Below are positions 9,923-18,470 of a stretch of DNA of 64,000 nucleotides, piece after piece. Origin of the DNA: Haemophilus parainfluenzae. Its GTDB lineage: Bacteria; Pseudomonadota; Gammaproteobacteria; Enterobacterales; Pasteurellaceae. Under the pieces are notes generated by a model. The model was not told the origin of the DNA and searched no databases. It saw nothing but the letters and a program-made list of their open reading frames with translations. The first letter of the stretch is position 1. The number at the start of each line of letters is the position of its first letter. The DNA lies in contig NZ_QEPQ01000002.1 of the NCBI RefSeq assembly GCF_003252795.1, positions 372,001-436,000 of the forward strand, written 5' to 3'. A program made the position numbers and the translations under genes.

Positions 9923-9949
9923 AAAAGCACCGAAATTTCGGTGCTTTGT
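9923..9949. terminator. Bidirectional terminator between the DUF2301 gene and tRNA-fMet
   Basis: GCACCGAAATTTCGGTGC is a perfect palindrome flanked by A-rich sequence on the left and TTTGTA on the right. It gives a T run for minus-strand transcription from tRNA-fMet and can also serve the plus-strand gene. Confidence 0.8.
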
Positions 9950-9953
9950 AATT

Positions 9954-10030
9954 TGGTTGCGGGGGCCGGATTTGAACCGACGGCCTTCGGGTTATGAGCC
10001 CGACGAGCTACCAAGCTGCTCCACCCCGCG
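9954..10030 (-). tRNA. Initiator tRNA-fMet (anticodon CAT)
   Basis: A 77-nt cloverleaf on the minus strand. It begins CGCGGGG with the unpaired C1-A72 end of initiators, has three consecutive G-C pairs in the anticodon stem (GGGCTCATAACCC), a T-loop GGTTCAAATCC and encoded CCA. All are hallmarks of initiator tRNA. Confidence 0.97.
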
Positions 10031-10035
10031 TCTGA

Positions 10036-10071
10036 TGGCGCGTAATATACTCGTTTCAAAAATTATTGCAA
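10036..10071 (-). promoter_or_regulatory. Promoter of tRNA-fMet
   Basis: On the minus strand TTGCAA (10066-10071), a 16-bp spacer, TATATT (10044-10049) and the GC-rich discriminator ACGCGCC. The layout matches the promoter of the other tRNA operon in this window. Confidence 0.7.
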
Positions 10072-10221
10072 GATTTAAACTGAATTTGACTTTCTGTTTG
10101 TTAAGAAAATAAACAATGTGAATATTAATTAATCATTTTATGAAATAGTGCTAGTCCTAAAAGGGAATTTTTGATAGCGTATGCAACTTTGTATTAGTTA
10201 GTTTAATTTAGGAAAATAAGA

Positions 10222-11349
10222 ATGAAATTTCGTCAAAATCTCGCCGTAAAAATGCTTTCTGTGATGGCGGCTGTTTCGGTGCTTGCATCATGTGGATCGG
10301 CACCAAGTAAAGTTTCTTCAAAAAATAATTCTAGCTTGCCGCGTACTGCGACAGGCGACGATCCTCAAAAATTCGGAGCAAAGTATAGTGGACGTACTTA
10401 TCAACAAGCTATTTTAAGTCCAGTAGCCTCCGTGGAGAACAAAAGTGCGGTCGTTAACCAGGGTGATTTTTTAACGCAGTTGACGAATGTTCGAGATTAT
10501 TCAAATTCATTAACAAATCGCTTTGCGGCGAATTATGGCAAAATCACTAACTGGGTGCTTGCAGGAGCCAATGTAAATGAATTAGCACAATACGGCATTA
10601 ATCCTCAGATTATGAAAGGTTTTGATGGTTATCAAAACGTGCTGATGACAGGTTATTATTCGCCAGTGATTCATGCACGCCGTACTGCACAAGGTCAATA
10701 TCAACATCCAATTTATGCAATGCCAAGCTATAAACGTTATAGCCGTGCAGAAATTTATAATGGTGCATTGGCAGGACAAGGCTTAGAGCTCGCTTACAGT
10801 GATTCAATGATGGATAACTTCCTATTAGGCGTACAGGGGAGTGGCTATGTTGATTACGGTGATGGCAATTTAAATTATTTAGCCTATGCTGGCCAAAATG
10901 GCTATAAATATCAAGCGGTTGGTCGTTTGTTAGTTGAAGATGGTGAAATTCCAAAAGAAAAAATGTCTATTCAAGCGATTCGTGAATGGGGGAAAGCAAA
11001 CCCATCTCGAGTACGAGAATTGTTAGAACGTAATCCATCTTATGTTTTCTTTAAAAACGATCCAACAGGAGAAGTGAAAGGTTCTGCAGGCGTGCCTTTA
11101 GTGCCTATGGCAGCCGTTGCTTCTGACCGTAATGTAATTCCTTCAGGAACCGTATTATTGGTTGAAGTACCGGATATTGATAATGAGGGTAACTGGATGG
11201 GCACACACAAATTACACTTAATGGTGGCACTTGATGTGGGCGGTGCGGTAAATGGTCACCACTTTGACTTATACCGTGGTATTGGCGATCAAGCGGGTCA
11301 TATTGCGGGGTTATCAAAACACTATGGACGCGTTTGGGTACTACAATAA
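10222..11349 (+). CDS. mltA: Membrane-bound lytic murein transglycosylase A (lipoprotein)
   Basis: Outer-membrane lipoprotein that cleaves the glycan strand between MurNAc and GlcNAc with formation of 1,6-anhydroMurNAc. A lipoprotein signal ends in the lipobox LASC with Cys24. The catalytic barrel occupies about residues 120-370, and the C-terminal segment has the conserved LMVALDVGGAVNGHHFDLYRG with the family's catalytic aspartate region. At 375 residues it is a usual MltA length. An in-frame uptake sequence encodes KSAV at about 10442, within the linker after the signal peptide. The stop overlaps the start of tcdA by one base (TAATG), so the two are translationally coupled. Confidence 0.94.
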   Translation: MKFRQNLAVKMLSVMAAVSVLASCGSAPSKVSSKNNSSLPRTATGDDPQKFGAKYSGRTYQQAILSPVASVENKSAVVNQGDFLTQLTNVRDYSNSLTNRFAANYGKITNWVLAGANVNELAQYGINPQIMKGFDGYQNVLMTGYYSPVIHARRTAQGQYQHPIYAMPSYKRYSRAEIYNGALAGQGLELAYSDSMMDNFLLGVQGSGYVDYGDGNLNYLAYAGQNGYKYQAVGRLLVEDGEIPKEKMSIQAIREWGKANPSRVRELLERNPSYVFFKNDPTGEVKGSAGVPLVPMAAVASDRNVIPSGTVLLVEVPDIDNEGNWMGTHKLHLMVALDVGGAVNGHHFDLYRGIGDQAGHIAGLSKHYGRVWVLQ

Positions 11350-12110
11350 TGGCTCGAGTCGATAACTACGAACAACGTTTTGGCGGCATTGGTCGCCTTT
11401 ACACACCAGAAGGCTTGGCGCGTTTACGTCAGGCTCATGTGTGCGTCATTGGTATTGGCGGCGTAGGTTCGTGGGTGGTGGAGGCACTTGCGCGAAGTGG
11501 CGTAGGGCAGATCACCATGATTGATATGGATGATATTTGTGTCACCAATATTAATCGTCAACTTCCTGCATTAAGCGGCAATATTGGCAAGCTTAAAACG
11601 GAAGTGATGGCAGAGCGCGTTAAGCTGATTAATCCAGAATGCGTGGTGAATATTATCGATGATTTCATTTCACCGGATAATCAAGCCGAATACTTAGATC
11701 ATGGCTATGATTATGTCATTGATGCCATTGATAGCGTGAAAACGAAAGCCGCGATGATTGCTTATTGCAAACGTAATAAAATCAAGATTATTACCATTGG
11801 TGGCGCAGGTGGTCAGACAGATCCTTCGAAAATTCAAATTGCCGATTTAAGCAAAACGATTCAAGATCCATTATTGGCAAAAGTGCGGTCAGTTTTACGT
11901 AAGGATTTTAATTTTACCCAAAATCCACAACGTAAATTTGCAGTTGATGCGGTGTTTTCCAGCCAACCTCTGATTTTCCCTAAAATGAGCGAGGGCTGTG
12001 AAGTATCCGCCACCATGAATTGTGCAAATGGTTTTGGTGCAGCAACCATGATAACCGCAACCTTCGGCTTTTTTGCAGTTTCTAGGGTAATCGATAAGTT
12101 ATTAAAATAA
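11349..12110 (+). CDS. tcdA: tRNA threonylcarbamoyladenosine dehydratase TcdA (CsdL)
   Basis: ATP-dependent E1-like enzyme that cyclises t6A37 to ct6A37 in ANN-decoding tRNAs. A ThiF/MoeB-type Rossmann motif GIGGVGSWVVEALARSG starts near residue 35, followed by the nucleotide-contacting DMDDICVTNINRQ. It has 253 residues from the ATG at 11349, which overlaps the mltA stop. An upstream TTG start would lie inside mltA and is unnecessary. An in-frame uptake sequence (KVRS, about 11880) is present. The pairing with mltA is as I recall for Haemophilus. Confidence 0.92.
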   Translation: MARVDNYEQRFGGIGRLYTPEGLARLRQAHVCVIGIGGVGSWVVEALARSGVGQITMIDMDDICVTNINRQLPALSGNIGKLKTEVMAERVKLINPECVVNIIDDFISPDNQAEYLDHGYDYVIDAIDSVKTKAAMIAYCKRNKIKIITIGGAGGQTDPSKIQIADLSKTIQDPLLAKVRSVLRKDFNFTQNPQRKFAVDAVFSSQPLIFPKMSEGCEVSATMNCANGFGAATMITATFGFFAVSRVIDKLLK

Positions 12111-12117
12111 AGAAATG

Positions 12118-12144
12118 AAGCAACGTGAAAACGTTGCTTTTTCT
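12118..12144 (+). terminator. Terminator after tcdA
   Basis: AAGCAACGT and ACGTTGCTT flank a GAAA loop and are followed by TTTCTTT: a compact Rho-independent terminator eight bases after the stop. Confidence 0.88.
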
Positions 12145-12198
12145 TTATGAATGAAAGTATTTAACAAGATGAAGAAATATCACTTCATTTTTTTATTT

Positions 12199-12221
12199 GG
12201 AATGTTGCAATTTTATCAAAA
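12199..12221. promoter_or_regulatory. Possible Zur operator upstream of znuA (weak)
   Basis: The 23 bases beginning GGAATGTTGCAATTT match the enterobacterial Zur consensus (GAAATGTTATANTATAACATTTC) well in the left half and poorly in the right. It sits 57 bp before the znuA start. Offered only because znuA is normally zinc-repressed. Confidence 0.3.
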
Positions 12222-12277
12222 AGGCGTAGTCTATGTTGGCTTTGAGAATAATTCCCAATAAAAGTAAGGAAACAAAC

Positions 12278-13264
12278 ATGAAACAAGTATTAAAAATGAG
12301 TGCAATTTCTACCGCACTTTTAACCCTTCCAATGATAGCAAATGCAGATGTACTGGCATCCGTGAAACCACTCGGTTTTATTACATCGTCGATTGCAAAC
12401 GGTGTAACAGATACACAGGTTTTAGTACCAGCAGGTGCTTCTCCACATGATTACAGCTTAAAACTTTCAGATGTGCAAAAAGTGAAATCTGCAGATTTAG
12501 TGCTTTGGGTTGGTGAAGATATTGACGCTTTCTTAGCAAAACCGATTAGCCAAATTGATAGTAAAAAAGTCATCAATATTTCTGATATTCCAGAAATTAA
12601 ACCGCTTTTAAGCAAAGTACATCATGAACATTACCATGAAGGCGATGAACACGAGCACGGTCATGATCATGATCATAAACATGGACACGATCATAAGCAC
12701 GAACATGATCATGAGCATCATCACCACGATGTGGATGAAAATGGATTAAGCGTGAACTGGCATTTATGGTATTCACCAGCCATCAGCCAAATTGTGGCAC
12801 AGAAAGTCGCGGATAAATTAACAGAACAACACCCAGATAAAAAAGAGCTCATTGCGAAAAACTTAGCCGATTTTAACCGCACTTTGACTGAGCAAAGCGA
12901 TAAAATCAAAGCACAATTAGCGCCACTCAAAGATAAAGGCTTCTTTGTGTTCCATGATGCTTATAGCTATTTCAATGATGCGTATGGTTTAAATCAAACC
13001 GGTTATTTCACCATTAATCCATTAGTGGCACCAGGTGCAAAAACCATTGCTCACATCAAAGAAGAGATTGAAGAACACCATGTGAACTGTCTTTTTGCTG
13101 AGCCTCAATTCACACCAAAAGTGATTGATTCGCTTGCACAAAGTACAAAAGTTAATGTTGGTCGTTTAGATCCTATTGGCGATAACGTACAGCTTGGTCC
13201 AAATTCTTATGCGAATTTCCTTCAAGCCACCGCTGATATCTATGCACAATGTTTAAGTAAATAA
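12278..13264 (+). CDS. znuA: Zinc ABC transporter periplasmic binding protein ZnuA
   Basis: High-affinity periplasmic zinc receptor that delivers Zn2+ to ZnuBC. The signal peptide MKQVLKMSAISTALLTLPMIANA is cleaved before DVLASVKP. Zinc-site histidines are expected in GASPHDYS, near VNWHLWYS and in VFHDAYSYF. A long His/Glu/Asp-rich loop covers about residues 114-151, with more than fifteen histidines, as in other Haemophilus ZnuA proteins; it acts as a flexible zinc-scavenging loop. I choose ATG 12278, which has AAGGA upstream and directly gives the signal peptide, rather than the open frame from 12233. znuB and znuC are not adjacent. An uptake sequence is encoded within the signal peptide (TALLT). 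Confidence 0.94.
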   Translation: MKQVLKMSAISTALLTLPMIANADVLASVKPLGFITSSIANGVTDTQVLVPAGASPHDYSLKLSDVQKVKSADLVLWVGEDIDAFLAKPISQIDSKKVINISDIPEIKPLLSKVHHEHYHEGDEHEHGHDHDHKHGHDHKHEHDHEHHHHDVDENGLSVNWHLWYSPAISQIVAQKVADKLTEQHPDKKELIAKNLADFNRTLTEQSDKIKAQLAPLKDKGFFVFHDAYSYFNDAYGLNQTGYFTINPLVAPGAKTIAHIKEEIEEHHVNCLFAEPQFTPKVIDSLAQSTKVNVGRLDPIGDNVQLGPNSYANFLQATADIYAQCLSK

Positions 13265-13270
13265 TTAAAA

Positions 13271-13310
13271 TCTCCCCCTCGCCCCCTCTTTACAAAAGAG
13301 GGGGAATATT
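13271..13310. repeat. C-rich/G-rich hairpin repeat after znuA
   Basis: CCCCCTCTT (13282-13290) and AAGAGGGGG (13296-13304) form a strong stem around TACAA, preceded by TCTCCCCCTCG. There is no downstream T run. The look is that of a small dispersed intergenic repeat more than a terminator. Confidence 0.6.
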
Positions 13311-13382
13311 CTTGAAATATCCCCAAATTTAACCGCACTTTCGTGCTATAATCCGCCCAATTTTTCCCTATCGAGAAAACGC

Positions 13383-15518
13383 ATGAAACAATTATTTGCC
13401 ACAACTGCCCGTGGTTTTGAAGAACTCTTAAAAGTCGAACTGACAGAGCTTGGTGCAACGGAATGTAAAATTGCACAAGGCGGCGTACATTTTCAGGCTG
13501 ATGATGAAATACTTTATCGCAGCTTATTATGGTCACGTTTAGCTTCACGTATTTTGTTACCTATTGTAAATGGCAAGATATATAGTGATTTAGACTTGTA
13601 TTCAATTGTGACAGGGCTGGATTGGTTAAGTTATTTTGATGAGAAATCCACATTTTTTGTCGATTTTAACGGGACAAACCAAGAAATTCGTCACACTCAA
13701 TTTGGTGCGATGCGTGTGAAAGATGCCATTGTGGATTATTTTGAACGTCAAGGGAAAGCGCGTCCAAATGTGGATAAAGACTATCCAGATGTCCGAATTC
13801 ATGTTTATTTGAATAAAGAAGAGCTCGTCGTTTCACTCGATTTAAGTGGCGAAGCATTACATTTACGTGGTTATCGTGAAGATACAGGGCAAGCGCCTTT
13901 ACGTGAAACCTTAGCTGCCGCGATTGTGCTTCGTTCAGGTTGGAAAAAAGGGACACCTTTAGTGGATCCAATGTGCGGTTCGGGCACCTTGGTAATTGAA
14001 GCGGCGCAGATGGAAGCACAAATTGCACCGCAATTACATCGTTTACATTGGGGCTTTGATTGCTGGAAAGGGCATAATCAAGATGCTTGGGATAAGGTAA
14101 AAGCAGAAGCGGTACAGCAAGCGGAAACTTATTTTAATCAAAATCCAAAACCACATTTTTATGGCTTCGATCTCGATCATCGCGTACTGAAAAAAGCGCA
14201 AAAGAACGCACAAAATGCAGGTGTGGCACATTTAATTCAGTGGAAACAAGGTGATGTTGCCACATTAAAGAATCCAAGCCCAGATGAAGTGGGAACAGTG
14301 ATTTGTAACCCACCTTACGGTGAACGTTTAGGCACAACCCCTGCGTTGATTGCGCTATATTCAGTCTTTGGACAACGTCTTAAAAATGAATTTGGTGGTT
14401 GGAATGCATCGATTTTCAGTAGTGAATCTACGTTGCTTGATTGCTTACGTATGCGTTCACATCGTCAATTTAAAGCGAAAAATGGCCCATTAGATTGTGT
14501 TCAGAAGAATTATCAAATTTCTGAACGCAAAGAAAGTGCGGTTGAAAATCCGCTTGAATTTGACCGCACTTCAACGGTAGCGGTGGATTTTGCGAATCGC
14601 TTACAGAAAAATATTAAGAAAATTGAAAAATGGGCGAAGCAGCAAGGCCTTGATGCGTATCGTTTATATGATGCGGATTTACCGGAATATAACGTAGCGG
14701 TGGATCGTTATGGCGATCATATTGTGGTGCAAGAGTATGCCGCACCGAAAAATATTGATGAAAATAAAGCGCGTCAACGTTTATTGGATGCGGTTACTGC
14801 AACCTTGCAAGTCACCGGTATTGAAACCAATAAACTGATTTTGAAAGTGCGTCAAAAGCAAAAAGGCACGAATCAATATGAAAAATTGGCTAATAAAGGC
14901 GAATATTTCTATGTGAATGAATACGGTGCACGGCTTTGGGTGAATTTAACGGATTACTTGGATACAGGATTATTCTTGGATCATCGCTTAACCCGTAAAA
15001 TGCTTGGTGAAATGGCAAAAGGCAAAGATTTCCTCAATCTTTTCGCTTATACCGGTTCCGCAACAGTGCATGCTGCATTAGGTGGGGCAAAATCAACGAC
15101 GACCGTGGATATGTCTAACACCTATTTAAACTGGGCAGAACAAAACCTAATTTTAAATGATATCGAAGGCAAACAGCACAAGCTCATTCAGGCAGATTGT
15201 TTGCAATGGTTAGAGAAATGTGATCGCCAGTTTGATTTGATTTTCGTGGATCCGCCAACATTCTCGAATTCTAAACGTATGGAAGACAGCTGGGATGTGC
15301 AACGAGATCACATCAAATTAATGCGTAATCTCAAACGTATTTTACGCCCTAACGGCACCATTGTGTTCTCGAATAATAAACGTGGTTTTAAAATGGATTT
15401 TGAGGCGTTAGATGAATTGGGATTAAGTGCGGTTGAAATTTCAGCGAAAACCTTGCCACTTGATTTTGAGCGGAATAAGCAAATCCACAATTGCTGGATT
15501 GTGACAATGAAAGCCTAA
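13383..15518 (+). CDS. rlmL: Bifunctional 23S rRNA m2G2445 / m7G2069 methyltransferase RlmKL
   Basis: Two-domain SAM enzyme modifying 23S rRNA at helix 74 during 50S assembly. The N-terminal half has a THUMP domain (about 45-155) and a guanine-N2 methyltransferase with DPMCGSGT near 195 and NPPYGERLG near 309. The C-terminal half (RlmK) has NLFAYTGS near 550 and DPPTFSNS near 622. At 711 residues it is the normal fused length. The start is ATG 13383, after the GAGAAAAC sequence. An inverted pair of uptake sequences lies inside the coding sequence at about codons 384-397, between the two enzyme domains. Confidence 0.95.
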   Translation: MKQLFATTARGFEELLKVELTELGATECKIAQGGVHFQADDEILYRSLLWSRLASRILLPIVNGKIYSDLDLYSIVTGLDWLSYFDEKSTFFVDFNGTNQEIRHTQFGAMRVKDAIVDYFERQGKARPNVDKDYPDVRIHVYLNKEELVVSLDLSGEALHLRGYREDTGQAPLRETLAAAIVLRSGWKKGTPLVDPMCGSGTLVIEAAQMEAQIAPQLHRLHWGFDCWKGHNQDAWDKVKAEAVQQAETYFNQNPKPHFYGFDLDHRVLKKAQKNAQNAGVAHLIQWKQGDVATLKNPSPDEVGTVICNPPYGERLGTTPALIALYSVFGQRLKNEFGGWNASIFSSESTLLDCLRMRSHRQFKAKNGPLDCVQKNYQISERKESAVENPLEFDRTSTVAVDFANRLQKNIKKIEKWAKQQGLDAYRLYDADLPEYNVAVDRYGDHIVVQEYAAPKNIDENKARQRLLDAVTATLQVTGIETNKLILKVRQKQKGTNQYEKLANKGEYFYVNEYGARLWVNLTDYLDTGLFLDHRLTRKMLGEMAKGKDFLNLFAYTGSATVHAALGGAKSTTTVDMSNTYLNWAEQNLILNDIEGKQHKLIQADCLQWLEKCDRQFDLIFVDPPTFSNSKRMEDSWDVQRDHIKLMRNLKRILRPNGTIVFSNNKRGFKMDFEALDELGLSAVEISAKTLPLDFERNKQIHNCWIVTMKA
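14534..14571. repeat. Inverted uptake-sequence pair inside rlmL
   Basis: AAGTGCGGT at 14534-14542 and ACCGCACTT at 14563-14571 face each other in the coding sequence, encoding ESAVEN and FDRTS. The position is the linker between the RlmL and RlmK domains. The following bases are not T-rich, so full termination is not expected. Confidence 0.9.
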
Positions 15519-15520
15519 TA

Positions 15521-15553
15521 GAAAAGCCCGATAATGATTTATCGGGCTTTTTT
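15521..15553. terminator. Terminator between convergent rlmL and kefC
   Basis: AAAAGCCCGAT and ATCGGGCTTTTTT form a stem with A and T runs on either side, usable from both strands. Confidence 0.85.
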
Positions 15554-15554
15554 G

Positions 15555-17459
15555 TTATTCGACTTCTTTTTGTTTTTCAGTTTCTGAATCATCATGAAGC
15601 AGAGTTTCAACGGCGGCTTCATCATTGATATCATCTTCTTTTTCTAAGATTTCAGCCGTTTCTTCATTTAATGCTTCAGCATCTATATGAGGCTTGATGA
15701 AAGGTTTTGGCATCCAATATTTTCGGATGATATCCGTTGAAAAACCATGTAAAACTTCTTCATTTAAGCGCTCTTGGTCTAAGTAACGAACTTCTGCAAT
15801 CACTTCATCGGCTTCAATTTTATTGACACCTAATTGCATTAATGTTGCATGGCTGAGCGTAAGTGCAGACTCAAAGGTTTCTCGTACAATAAAGTCTACG
15901 TCTCGTTTAATTAGGCTTACTGTTGTTTTACGGTCATAAGTTCGCGCCAAAATAGGGAGTTTAGGATAAGCATCTTTCAAATTCTGAACAATGCTTTCAA
16001 TACGATCCGTATCGTTAATCCCGATGACGACACATTTCGCTTTTTCGATACCGGCAGCACGTAATACGTCAAGGCGAATACCATCACCGTAATAAACTTT
16101 AAAACCAAATTTAGCTGCCGCACGGATGTTTTCGATGTTGCGATCAATCACCGATACGTTAATGCCACGAACAAGAAGCGATTGACATACGATTTGACTG
16201 AAACGACCAAAACCAATCACGAGTACGCTATCTTCTAAATCCACAATAGGATCAAGATCGCTGGTATCTACTTTTTCCTCTTGATTTGTTGATTTGCGTT
16301 GGTTGATTTTACGCATCAATAAACCAATCAATGGGGAGAATAGCATCGAAATAATGACGGCAGCAGTGAAGGTTGCATTTTGATCTTTTGTCATCACGCC
16401 TGCCGTAGTTGCCGCAGAGAAGAGTACAAATGCAAATTCACCACCGTGCGCCATAATGGTCATTCGTCCAACGGATTCTTTTCGGTCAAGTTTCGTAATA
16501 CGTGCAACGGTGTAAACTGCTAAGGCTTTGCCGATAATATAAAGGCAAACGATACCTAATAACCAAAGTGCATTGTCGAACACCAAGGTTAAATCAAGTG
16601 ACATCCCCACGCCCATAAAGAAGAGACCGAGCAATAGACCACGGAACGGTTCAATATCCGCTTCGAGTTGGTGACGGAATGCCGATTCTGAAAGCATCAC
16701 ACCGGCGACGAATGCGCCCATCGCCATTGAAAGCCCGCTCGCTTCCATGGCTAATGCTGCACCTAATACCACAAGCAACGCGGCGGCTGTCATCATTTCA
16801 CGAATGTGAGCTTTTGAAATTAAGCGGAAAATAGGGTTCATTAACCATTTACCCGCAACCACTAGACCGACAACGGCACCGAGTGCAATAGCAATGGATG
16901 TCCAGTTGGTTTGATGTTCAATGTGTTTGGTTTCAGGTGTTAAAAAGGCAATAGAAGCCAATAATGGCACAATGGATAAATCTTCAAAGATTAAGGTAGA
17001 AATCACCCGTTGGCCTTTTGGTGTGTTCGTAATCCCGCGTTCTTCTAATACTTGCATTACGATAGCAGTAGAGGAGAGCGTAAAACCCATACCTGCAATA
17101 AACGCGACTTCTTTTGGAAGATTTAAAATATAGATACCGGCAAAGGTAAGTAGTGCACCACATAGCCCTACTTGTAGAAAACCTCGTCCGAAGATTGCTT
17201 TTCTCATTGCCCATAGGCGTTCGGGATGCATCTCTAAACCGATGATGAATAAGAACATCACCACGCCTAGTTCAGCCATATGCAGAACCGATTCTGCATC
17301 TTTTACTACGCCGAACACCGAAGGACCAATTAAACATCCCGCCACTAAATAACCTAATACGCTACCTAAACCAATACGCTTAAAAAGCGGCACGATGGTT
17401 ACGCTGGTAGCAAGTAGAACAACAGTTTTAATTAATTCAGGGCTGACGGCATTCGACAT
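15555..17459 (-). CDS. kefC: Glutathione-regulated potassium-efflux system protein (KefB/KefC type, CPA2)
   Basis: Monovalent cation:proton antiporter of the CPA2 family, likely K+/H+ exchange gated by glutathione adducts. Residues about 1-380 form twelve or so membrane helices including the GLGSVLGYLVAG and FLFIIGLEMHPERL segments. A cytoplasmic RCK/TrkA-N domain begins VLVIGFGRFSQIVCQ near residue 415, giving a Rossmann nucleotide site. The last ~60 residues are strongly acidic and low-complexity. KefB and KefC cannot be separated securely from sequence alone. No kefF/kefG ancillary gene is next to it, although gshF elsewhere in the window supplies glutathione. Start ATG 17459 gives 634 residues. 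Confidence 0.82.
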   Translation of the reverse strand: MSNAVSPELIKTVVLLATSVTIVPLFKRIGLGSVLGYLVAGCLIGPSVFGVVKDAESVLHMAELGVVMFLFIIGLEMHPERLWAMRKAIFGRGFLQVGLCGALLTFAGIYILNLPKEVAFIAGMGFTLSSTAIVMQVLEERGITNTPKGQRVISTLIFEDLSIVPLLASIAFLTPETKHIEHQTNWTSIAIALGAVVGLVVAGKWLMNPIFRLISKAHIREMMTAAALLVVLGAALAMEASGLSMAMGAFVAGVMLSESAFRHQLEADIEPFRGLLLGLFFMGVGMSLDLTLVFDNALWLLGIVCLYIIGKALAVYTVARITKLDRKESVGRMTIMAHGGEFAFVLFSAATTAGVMTKDQNATFTAAVIISMLFSPLIGLLMRKINQRKSTNQEEKVDTSDLDPIVDLEDSVLVIGFGRFSQIVCQSLLVRGINVSVIDRNIENIRAAAKFGFKVYYGDGIRLDVLRAAGIEKAKCVVIGINDTDRIESIVQNLKDAYPKLPILARTYDRKTTVSLIKRDVDFIVRETFESALTLSHATLMQLGVNKIEADEVIAEVRYLDQERLNEEVLHGFSTDIIRKYWMPKPFIKPHIDAEALNEETAEILEKEDDINDEAAVETLLHDDSETEKQKEVE

Positions 17460-17627
17460 AGGGCAAAGAAACCTTAGTAAAAACAGGGAGTATGAGAAGA
17501 AAGTTCTCTTGTATTCTAGCCTTTTTTAGGTAAATAAAAAACACAGAAAAGCAAGAAATTGGTATAATTTACAAAAACTTTACACGCATAAAAATGGTCA
17601 GTTTTGTGACCGCACTTTAGAGGTATT

Positions 17628-18080
17628 ATGTCATTACAATTCAATATGATAGCGTTGTTGTTGGTTTTCTTAATCATTTTAGGTTTAATGAGTCAAAACA
17701 GCGCAATCACCATCTCAGCGGCTGTGTTATTAATCATGCAGCAAACCTTATTATCCAAATACATTCCTATACTCGAACAATACGGTGTCAAAATCGGGAT
17801 CATCATTTTAACGATTGGTGTGCTTGCGCCATTAGTCTCGGGAAAAATCCAACTTCCCGATCTCAGTTCATTTTTAAACTGGAAAATGGGCGTTTCTATT
17901 TTAACAGGGGTATTCGTCGCATGGCTTGCAGGGAAAGGCGTACCATTAATGAGTGAACAACCTGTTTTGGTGACAGGATTATTAATTGGTACGATTATTG
18001 GAGTTTCTTTCTTAGGCGGTATTCCGGTGGGACCTCTAATCGCCGCAGGTATTTTAGCTGTATTAATAGGAAAATTTTAA
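17628..18080 (+). CDS. UPF0756 (YeaL-like) membrane protein
   Basis: A 150-residue inner-membrane protein with four hydrophobic helices, of unknown function. The pattern of glycine-rich helices ([25 protein letters not shown] near the C-terminus) is that of the UPF0756/YeaL family. ATG 17628 follows an uptake sequence and AGAGGT. Its stop at 18080 directly abuts the next ATG at 18081, so it is very likely cotranscribed with the DUF423 gene and hrpA. Confidence 0.78.
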   Translation: MSLQFNMIALLLVFLIILGLMSQNSAITISAAVLLIMQQTLLSKYIPILEQYGVKIGIIILTIGVLAPLVSGKIQLPDLSSFLNWKMGVSILTGVFVAWLAGKGVPLMSEQPVLVTGLLIGTIIGVSFLGGIPVGPLIAAGILAVLIGKF

Positions 18081-18470
18081 ATGAAAAACAAATGGTTATT
18101 TATCGCGGGATTAAGCGGTTTTTTATGTGTGTCGATTGGTGCTTTTGCGGCACATGGATTAAGTAAGGTTTTAGAACCTAAAGAATTAGCGTGGATTGAA
18201 ACAGGTGTGAAATATCAAATGTTCCACACTATTACTATTTTAGCGATTGGCATTTTGCAATTGTGCAGAGAGTCATTGGCTACCAATAAAATGGCTAATG
18301 TTGCAGCAGGGAGTTGGGCGTACGGTATTCTTCTTTTTAGTGGCAGCCTTTATGCACTTGCGCTTGGTGCAGGCAAGTTCCTCGTTTGGGTGACACCGAT
18401 TGGCGGAACGTTATTTTTAATTGGTTGGCTTTGCTTGGCTTACGGTGGTTTTAAAAGTAAATCAGTATGA
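18081..18470 (+). CDS. DUF423 (YgdD-like) small membrane protein
   Basis: A 129-residue membrane protein with four predicted helices. The family hallmark GAFAAHGL appears in the first helix (residues about 21-28), followed by a polar helix and ETGVKYQMFHT. Function is unknown. The start is immediately after the preceding stop with no gap, and the stop overlaps hrpA by four bases (ATGA). This gives a three-gene coupled arrangement 17628-22381. Confidence 0.82.
   Translation: MKNKWLFIAGLSGFLCVSIGAFAAHGLSKVLEPKELAWIETGVKYQMFHTITILAIGILQLCRESLATNKMANVAAGSWAYGILLFSGSLYALALGAGKFLVWVTPIGGTLFLIGWLCLAYGGFKSKSV

Noticed and set aside
9846-10112. An 88-codon open frame on the plus strand
   Set aside because: It runs antisense through tRNA-fMet and its promoter; no plausible start signal or protein character.
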